Shown here piece by piece: positions 58,391 through 64,000 of a stretch of 64,000 bases of DNA; positions within the stretch are counted from its first letter, which is position 1; each line of letters starts with the position of its first letter. The stretch lies in contig CAJTEA010000005.1 in the NCBI GenBank assembly GCA_910575265.1, positions 123,185-187,184 of the forward strand, in the 5' to 3' direction. The notes under the pieces were generated by a model. That model worked only from the letters and a program-made list of their open reading frames with translations. It did no database searches and was not told the origin of the DNA. The translations under genes and the position numbers were made by a program. The DNA comes from Oscillospiraceae bacterium (GTDB taxonomy: Bacteria > Bacillota > Clostridia > Oscillospirales > Oscillospiraceae).

Positions 58391-58417
58391 ACCCCCCGGA
58401 GCGGTGCTCCGGGGGGT
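58391..58417. terminator. Bidirectional terminator between the tail-like and SLH genes
   Basis: Perfect 12-bp stem ACCCCCCGGAGC/GCTCCGGGGGGT around GGT; serves both converging genes. Confidence 0.8.
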
Positions 58418-58435
58418 ATACTGAAATCTCAGAGG

Positions 58436-61400
58436 TCAGTCCAGGTCAGCAGTCACCAATATAGGCGCAACCGCACCAGTAATCTTAGTAACCGTAATGG
58501 TCACATCAATCGGAGTTGTTGTCTCAACAACTGTGTTTTTAGCAATCGTACCGGACGTAATGGCAAACTGGGCTCCAGTGGAGCTGTTATTATTTATCTT
58601 CGCTCCGGTGGTGTTAGTCGCCGCATCGGCTACAGCGGTAAACCCGGTAATTGTGACAGTGAATGTCACGCCAACCTTGACGTAGTTCTTACTTCCTCCA
58701 GCAGTACCCGCTTTAGCGGCCACCGAGTCGCCGGCCTTAACCGTAGCGGCCAGTGTGCCAGTCAGCGTACCGCCCACAGTTACGACGGGATCAGTCAACT
58801 CAGCATATCCATTGACACCGTTTGTGATAATCTCGTCGTTAGCGGCCAGTACCGTCGCAAGGTCAGTGTTAGCTGTGGTTTTCGTATTGGCCAGAGCAAT
58901 CGTGTCAGTACCTCTCTTGACCAGAACATATACCTTCCCTGCGGTGCTGCCAGCGCCGCCTGTCACGGCAACACCTTCCAGATCCAGGGCCGTCTCAACA
59001 GTATCAGCAGCCTTGGCAATAATCTCTTTGGCGGTTCCGTCACTGTTAATCTTGACCTTTGCCATGTCAGCGGCCACACCGGTGCCAATGTTGTCAAACG
59101 TAACGTCGCTGGTGCCGACCTTCACGCCAATAACCGTCGTCCCACGGGCATCGTAGGCGAGCGCGGCGGTCAGGTTCTCCAAGGAATAGGTGTTGTCCTT
59201 GTTGTGGGCGTTGATGTAGGCGATGATGGCGGCGGCGTTCTCCTCATCAGTGCCAACCTTGCTCAGGATCGCGTTGATCTTGGTCAGGTCCTTGGAGACA
59301 TACACGCCGGTGGCCTCGACGACATCCTGCTCAGCGGTGTGAATGTTCACGCTGTCAGCGGGCATCTGGAAGTAGAACACGCCTTCGCTGTCAATCTGGG
59401 TCGTGGCGACCGCAGTACCTGCCTCGACCTGGTTGCCAGCCACGCCACTCTTGAGCTTCACGCCGTCAGTAGCGGACTTGACCATAACGTACTTGCCAGA
59501 CGCGATCTTGGACAGGCTGCTTTCCCACTTGGTGGTGGGGGCGGTGATGTCCGAGGCAGTGGGGGTGCTGTCCACCACGGCAAACAGAACCTTGCCGTTC
59601 AGGGCGGTGTTGGCCTTTACGGTGTAGGTCTTAGTGGGAGCGGGAGGAGTAACGGCCTTGGCCTCGGTATCCTTGATGATAACGTACACATAGCCGTTGC
59701 CATTGGCCTGGATGCCGTTGGAGAAGGTCACCGCAGTGCCGTCGGTGATCTTGTCAGCCAGCTTGACGGTCTCGCCGGTCGCCAGGGTCGCACCCTGAAT
59801 CTCGTAGCTGGCCTGGGTTGCGGGGGCCTTCAGCTGGCGGGTCGCGGTGGGCAGGGTGAAGGTAAACTTGAAGCCCGCCTCAGCGGCGCCGATCTTCACG
59901 GACGCAAAGCTGTCATTGGAGTTTCCAACGGTGCCCATCGCGCCGGAGGCGTCGTCGCCGGTCCTGGAGTCATAGACATACTTCACAGCGGCGTTCTTCC
60001 AGTTGATGTTGCTGATCACAACGGCGAAGTCGTGGTCGGTGAAGTCGAAGCTGCCGTTGATCATGTTGAGGAACAGGTAGTTGTACAGGTTGCCGAACGC
60101 GTTGTCATAGGTGCCGGTGAAGGTCAGCTTGCCGTTGGTGTTGTTCACCTTCACGTTGCCCGTCTTAGCGTTGCTGTTCACGCTGGCGGAGGCGGCGGAG
60201 GTGAAGTCCACGTAATCCAGCGCCTTGCCGTCCATCATCAGGGTGGCGGTGAAGGTCAGGTCGCCGGCGGCGCTGTTCACGTCAGCCCAGTCGGGAGCGT
60301 CCAGGTTCAGGGTCATGCGGCTGGTGCCGGTGCGCAGAACCTCGATCTTGCTGCCGTTCAGGACGTTCAGCATGTCCTTCTCGCCGGTGGTGACGGAGAC
60401 ATTGCCGTTGTAGTTGTTGTAGTTGGGATCGTTGCCGGTGATCAGGTTGGTGTCGCTGAAGATCACCAGCCACTGAGCCACGCCGTTGCTGTCCAGAACA
60501 GCCATGATACGGCCCTTGAACTGGGTGCCGTCCGCGTTGTTGTTCCGGTCGGCCAGGCGGCCCAGAGCCTCTTCCACGGAGCCGCAGCTGTTGACCTCGA
60601 TCTTGCCGTTCTCAGGCTGGATCAGGACGGCCTTGGCGTCGGTGGCCAGAGCCAGGCCCACGTCGTTGGGACGCTCGGTGTACAGGGTGCGGCCCTGGAG
60701 CTGAATGGTGCCGTCAATACGGCGGGCGGGACCGAAGCCGTCAGAGGGGTTGGCCAGGCCGGACTTGGTGCCGTCCACGATGGTGGTCACACCGTTGTCA
60801 GCGTCGGTCCAGGCGGATCCGGTGACGTTGCCCATGTCGTAGATCTTCATGTCCTTGATCTTGTTCGCGCTTCTGTTATCGGTGAATACCTTGGCGGGAT
60901 CAATCTCCTTGATCTCGGTGACGTACTCGCCGTCATAGCGGACCTCAACGGGCATGTACTGGTTGTCCTCCACGGTCCGCTGGCCGGTAAAGACGGACTC
61001 GTACTTGCTCTTGACGGTCAGAGTGGTCTTGGCGCCGTCCACAACCGCGTCGAACTCCCAGTAGTAGGTGTCGTCGCTGGCGGCACGGGCGGTGCTGCCC
61101 TTCTCAACGCGCTCGTTCTTGGCTCCGCTCAGAGGCAGGATGTAGTTGGCGGAAGCGCCCTGAGCCTCGCCCAGGATCACGGAGGCGATGATGAAGTACT
61201 TGTTGTCATAGATGGTGTAGGCGTAGGCGTCCTTCTCGGCGGTGGTCTTCTCGTGGTTGACCTCCTCCTTGACCGCCTGGGTCAGGTCGATCTTCACGTC
61301 CTGCGCGCCGGTGTAGCGGCCCGCCACGTCCACGATGGCGTCGTTCAGGTCCTTCGCCACGGTGGCGCCAACCTTGCCGCTGGTCTCATGGCCGATGGTG

Positions 61401-63403
61401 GCGCAGCTGAGGTCCACACGGCCGGCCTCCACGGTGAGGTAGACAGAGGCGTCCTCGCCGTAGGCGTAGCCCCGGTTGGTGGCGCCGTCGTCATGGAGCA
61501 CCAGGTTGGCGCTGTTCAGGGTGACGATGGGGTCGCCATAGGGCGTAGCGCCGGCGGTGTAGGCGCTGTACATGAAGTTCTTAACGGGCTTCAGGGTGTA
61601 GTTGCCGTTGGCGGCCTGGGTGTAGGTGTACCAGCGGTTGTCGTCGATGTCGCCGGCGCCGGACCACAGGCTGTACTCAGCGTAATCGGTGTTGCCCTTC
61701 TGGGCGCTCTCGATGTTCTTGTTGGTGTCGGTGACGTTGACGGTGATGGTGTCCATCGTGCCGTCCATAAAGATAGCGGCGGCGTCAGCGGTCTTGACGG
61801 AGATGTGGCTGTTGCCCCGGTCATAACCGGTGATGAACACGTAGTTGCGGGTGCCCTCATACAGGTCCACGCCGATGACATTGTCATAGCGGTCCATGTA
61901 GATGTTGTAGGTCATGTCGCTCAGCAGCTGGGCGTCGTAGCTGTCCAGCACGTTGCCGTGGTCGTAGAAAGCCTTGGTGTTGGTTTTGTACTCCACGCCG
62001 TTGGTGGTCAGCTCCTTGACGACCTTCTTGCCGGAAGCGGCGCCGTCGATGGAGAACTTGGTGATCTCGGAGTTGGACATGATCTCCACGTCAAACAGCC
62101 GGACCACGTCGTAGTTGGCGGCGTTGTCCTTGCCGGACATGTACACCAGGACATAGTCCTCCTTGCTCACGCCCTCAGCCTCGGGAACCACGGCGCTGTC
62201 CACGATCTTGGTCACGCCGGTCTCGCTGGCCTGGTAGACCTTCAGGGACAGAGTCTCATTGGCCTGGTTGTAGTCGCTATTGGCCTGAGCCAGATAGGTG
62301 TTGATGGAGGTAATGGTGACCTGGTTGCGGAACAGGTCCACAAAGACCTCGGTGAGCACGCCGGTGCCGGAGCCGGCCACGTCGTTCTTGTTGGAACGGA
62401 CCAGCGTGTTCTTGGTGATGTCGGTGTTCTCAACGCCATCGACGTAGCACAGCAGGGCGTTGTCATTAATGGTAGTGTAGGTCAGCAAATCATACAGGTC
62501 AGCGCCCGTGACACCGGTCCGGTACTCGGCCTTCTTCAGGTCATAGTCCACATAGGTACCGATGTCCTTGCCGTCGTACTGCCAGTTGATGGAGGGACGC
62601 TCAAACTCATCCCGGGCAAACTTACGGGTCAGCTTGCCGTCGTAGAGCTCCTCGCCCAGCTGAATGTAGTACTGGCCCTTGTGGTTGGCGTCGCTGGCCA
62701 CATCGCTGGTGCGGCCCTCAATGGCGTTGTACTTGGCCTCGGTGCTGGTGCGGGAGGTGTACTCGGCCCGGTAGCCCACGACCACGCCGTTGACCTCCAT
62801 GCCGGGGGTGCCGGTGAAGGTCACCATCTCGGACTGGAGCGCGTTCAGAGCCATCTTGGCCACCTGGTTCCGGGTCATCTGAGCGGTGGCGCTGGAGCCC
62901 ACGCCCTTGAAGATCCCGATCTCACTGCCCTGGCTGACGGTAGCCACCTCAAAGCCGGCGCTGTAGTCCTGGGAGTACTTGAAGTAACCCAGGGCGCGCA
63001 TCATCATGCTGGCCGCCTGCACAGGGGTGATCCCGTCGTTGGGGCCGTAGATGGTGGCGCTGTAGCCGGAGGTGATGCCCTTGGCGTAGCACGCGCCCAC
63101 ATACCCCCGGGCCCAGGCGGGCACGTCGGTAAAGGGGCAGGTAGCCTCATAGTACTGGTAGTCCAGGTTCAGCAGCTTGGCCATAATGACCGCCATCTGA
63201 GCCCGGGTCACGAGATCGTCAGGGCCGAAGTCGCCATTGTCGTAACCAAGAATGACTTCCACAGCGTTGAGGACCTCGATGGCCTCGACGTTGTCCTCAT
63301 CGTCAACGTCGGGGAAGCCCGCAGCGCCGGCTCCGACGACCATCATGCCAAGCAGCATGACAGAAGCCAGGGTCAGGCTGAGAGCCCGCTTCAGGTTTCT
63401 CAT
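58436..63403 (-). CDS. Giant SLH-domain surface protein
   Basis: The 1655-residue protein has a signal peptide (RALSLTLASVMLLGMMVVGAGA then AGFPDV) and three N-terminal SLH repeats at about 29-85, 88-145 and 150-195 (FGPDDLVTRAQMAVIMAKLL, YGPNDGITPVQAASMMMRAL, and a less typical third). These hold the protein on pyruvylated secondary wall polymer, so it is a surface or S-layer protein. The remaining 1450 residues are Thr/Asn/Asp-rich and probably built of beta domains; I recognise no enzyme motif. The last about 240 residues (58436-59160) use different, more AT-ending codons than the rest. AAAGGAGG precedes ATG 63403. Confidence 0.9.
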   Translation of the reverse strand: MRNLKRALSLTLASVMLLGMMVVGAGAAGFPDVDDEDNVEAIEVLNAVEVILGYDNGDFGPDDLVTRAQMAVIMAKLLNLDYQYYEATCPFTDVPAWARGYVGACYAKGITSGYSATIYGPNDGITPVQAASMMMRALGYFKYSQDYSAGFEVATVSQGSEIGIFKGVGSSATAQMTRNQVAKMALNALQSEMVTFTGTPGMEVNGVVVGYRAEYTSRTSTEAKYNAIEGRTSDVASDANHKGQYYIQLGEELYDGKLTRKFARDEFERPSINWQYDGKDIGTYVDYDLKKAEYRTGVTGADLYDLLTYTTINDNALLCYVDGVENTDITKNTLVRSNKNDVAGSGTGVLTEVFVDLFRNQVTITSINTYLAQANSDYNQANETLSLKVYQASETGVTKIVDSAVVPEAEGVSKEDYVLVYMSGKDNAANYDVVRLFDVEIMSNSEITKFSIDGAASGKKVVKELTTNGVEYKTNTKAFYDHGNVLDSYDAQLLSDMTYNIYMDRYDNVIGVDLYEGTRNYVFITGYDRGNSHISVKTADAAAIFMDGTMDTITVNVTDTNKNIESAQKGNTDYAEYSLWSGAGDIDDNRWYTYTQAANGNYTLKPVKNFMYSAYTAGATPYGDPIVTLNSANLVLHDDGATNRGYAYGEDASVYLTVEAGRVDLSCATIGHETSGKVGATVAKDLNDAIVDVAGRYTGAQDVKIDLTQAVKEEVNHEKTTAEKDAYAYTIYDNKYFIIASVILGEAQGASANYILPLSGAKNERVEKGSTARAASDDTYYWEFDAVVDGAKTTLTVKSKYESVFTGQRTVEDNQYMPVEVRYDGEYVTEIKEIDPAKVFTDNRSANKIKDMKIYDMGNVTGSAWTDADNGVTTIVDGTKSGLANPSDGFGPARRIDGTIQLQGRTLYTERPNDVGLALATDAKAVLIQPENGKIEVNSCGSVEEALGRLADRNNNADGTQFKGRIMAVLDSNGVAQWLVIFSDTNLITGNDPNYNNYNGNVSVTTGEKDMLNVLNGSKIEVLRTGTSRMTLNLDAPDWADVNSAAGDLTFTATLMMDGKALDYVDFTSAASASVNSNAKTGNVKVNNTNGKLTFTGTYDNAFGNLYNYLFLNMINGSFDFTDHDFAVVISNINWKNAAVKYVYDSRTGDDASGAMGTVGNSNDSFASVKIGAAEAGFKFTFTLPTATRQLKAPATQASYEIQGATLATGETVKLADKITDGTAVTFSNGIQANGNGYVYVIIKDTEAKAVTPPAPTKTYTVKANTALNGKVLFAVVDSTPTASDITAPTTKWESSLSKIASGKYVMVKSATDGVKLKSGVAGNQVEAGTAVATTQIDSEGVFYFQMPADSVNIHTAEQDVVEATGVYVSKDLTKINAILSKVGTDEENAAAIIAYINAHNKDNTYSLENLTAALAYDARGTTVIGVKVGTSDVTFDNIGTGVAADMAKVKINSDGTAKEIIAKAADTVETALDLEGVAVTGGAGSTAGKVYVLVKRGTDTIALANTKTTANTDLATVLAANDEIITNGVNGYAELTDPVVTVGGTLTGTLAATVKAGDSVAAKAGTAGGSKNYVKVGVTFTVTITGFTAVADAATNTTGAKINNNSSTGAQFAITSGTIAKNTVVETTTPIDVTITVTKITGAVAPILVTADLD

Positions 63404-63497
63404 TCGGATATTCCTCCTTTAAAATTTTTCGGCCTGAGAGGGGCCGTTTTTGGCTGAAACCTGAACTCCGCTTCGATTTGGTAGACCTTTGAGATTT

Positions 63498-63560
63498 AAC
63501 TTTTTCGAAACAGTTTTCTCCGTTTTAGCCAAATTTTTCGAGGTTTTTCAACTTTTTCGA
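63498..63560. repeat. Three copies of AAcTTTTTCGA before the SLH gene
   Basis: AACTTTTTCGA at 63498-63508 and 63550-63560, and AAATTTTTCGA at 63531-63541. They lie 95-157 bp upstream of the SLH start codon and may be regulatory. Confidence 0.5.
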
Positions 63561-63660
63561 CCTGCCACGCCCGTGTCACGCCCCTTACAGGGGGTGAAAA
63601 AGTCGTGGAAAGTCGGCGAAAGCCCTCCAAACAGGGTCTTTTGGCGTAAAAAAGTAAACC

Positions 63661-63755
63661 TGGTAGACATCCGGTAGACACCCTAAAAAATGGAAATCCC
63701 CCAACCTCTTGCGGCGCAAGGGGTTGGGGGATTTTTTGGTAGACATTTGGTAGAC
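63661..63755. repeat. Paired GGTAGACA direct repeats around a hairpin
   Basis: GGTAGACA-like octamers are at 63662, 63673, 63738 and 63749, so each pair has an 11-bp step and the two pairs are 76 bp apart, one on either side of the hairpin at 63696-63732. A fifth copy (TGGTAGAC) is at 63479-63486. Such short, phased direct repeats look like integrase arm-type sites. Confidence 0.55.
63696..63737. terminator. Strong hairpin terminator near the window end
   Basis: ATCCCCCAACC/GGTTGGGGGAT extended by CTTGC/GCAAG gives a 37-bp near-perfect hairpin, followed by TTTTTT on the plus strand. Confidence 0.8.
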
Positions 63756-64000
63756 GGGGCGGTGTCTGGCAAAGTGGACGCGAAAAAGGCCATCCGGATG
63801 GACGGCGCCCAGGCTGTCGAAAAGCGGCCTGATCTGGAAGGAACCAGGCAGGCCGCAAAATTTGAAGAAAGATATATTTGAAAAAGTTGGAAAGCAGGAG
63901 CGGGGAATGTCGCCTTGTTTTCCATCTGGCCAGCTTTTTGAGGTTCATGGCAGCAAATTTAAGCCTCACCCAGTTGGAAACTGGAATCAGACCACGGTAG

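Larger units (their letters stand above)
63404..64000. other. Non-coding stretch upstream of the SLH gene
   Basis: Open frames on both strands are of poor coding quality, with no ribosome binding sites. The stretch contains the AACTTTTTCGA repeats, the GGTAGACA repeats and a strong terminator hairpin. A clear sigma-A promoter for the SLH gene was not found. Confidence 0.5.

Noticed and set aside
59204..63457. A 1417-codon plus-strand open frame opposite the SLH gene
   Set aside because: Shadow of the high-GC third codon positions of the SLH gene; composition is Val/Gly/His/Leu-rich and there is no start signal.

Overview
The window looks like a chromosomal segment of a GC-rich, anaerobic, butyrate-forming Clostridia bacterium, most likely of the family Oscillospiraceae (Flavonifractor, Lawsonibacter, Intestinimonas or Pseudoflavonifractor type). 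The reasons are strong AGGAGG ribosome binding sites, the PyrK/PyrD type dihydroorotate dehydrogenase, phosphate butyryltransferase with butyrate kinase, Rnf components, a GH112 phosphorylase locus and SLH-domain surface protein. No rRNA, CRISPR array or intact insertion sequence was seen. The species cannot be fixed from the sequence alone.

Layout. 1-1.6 kb: 3' part missing of a YgiQ radical SAM gene, then a 31-residue peptide gene with its own promoter. 1.9-7.7 kb (minus): pyrimidine operon pyrC-pyrF-zinc ribbon-pyrK-pyrD, followed by a DUF1622 membrane gene and a phosphatase/GNAT fusion. 7.8-13.5 kb: a small membrane protein, an intergenic stretch unusually rich in self-complementary segments (candidate RNA), a HAD phosphatase, a broken SNF2 helicase remnant, a Bcp peroxiredoxin and a BlaI/BlaR1-like regulatory pair. 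13.7-17.4 kb: a 165-bp palindromic MITE-like element, a MATE exporter, and a VWA/MoxR pair.

17.7-31.5 kb is the most distinctive catabolic region. A TIM-barrel enzyme, a quinate/shikimate-dehydrogenase-like protein, a complete TRAP transporter (Q, M, P), an EamA exporter and a LysR regulator form one plus-strand block. After it come a thiamine-diphosphate enzyme with its own promoter, a metallo-beta-lactamase-fold hydrolase, and a CoA-acylating aldehyde dehydrogenase divergent from a second LysR regulator. Promoter motifs are shared between these units, which suggests a common pathway (uptake of an organic acid, oxidation or isomerisation, 2-oxoacid decarboxylation, aldehyde to acyl-CoA). NADP-type glutamate dehydrogenase follows.

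31.7-39.3 kb (minus): housekeeping genes (PspC, DEAD helicase, HtrA protease, AI-2E/YtvI permease, DegV, DUF896, YlmH) and tRNA-Ser. 39.4-47.1 kb: ilvE; a reduced Rnf cluster (rnfC, an rnfD-rnfG fusion and an unusual rnfA, with no rnfB or rnfE in the cluster); tRNA-Thr beside a damaged tRNA copy; ptb-buk for butyrate and ATP formation. 47.2-50.9 kb: an ECF sigma factor with a membrane-anchored partner, an FMN-dependent hydroxyacid oxidase-like enzyme and an Ogt repair protein. 50.9-57.7 kb: a galacto-N-biose/lacto-N-biose locus (ABC importer, GH112 phosphorylase, AraC regulator) pointing to mucin or milk glycan use. 57.8-64 kb: an orphan phage-tail-like gene, a 1655-residue SLH protein, and a non-coding stretch carrying paired 8-bp direct repeats around a terminator hairpin.
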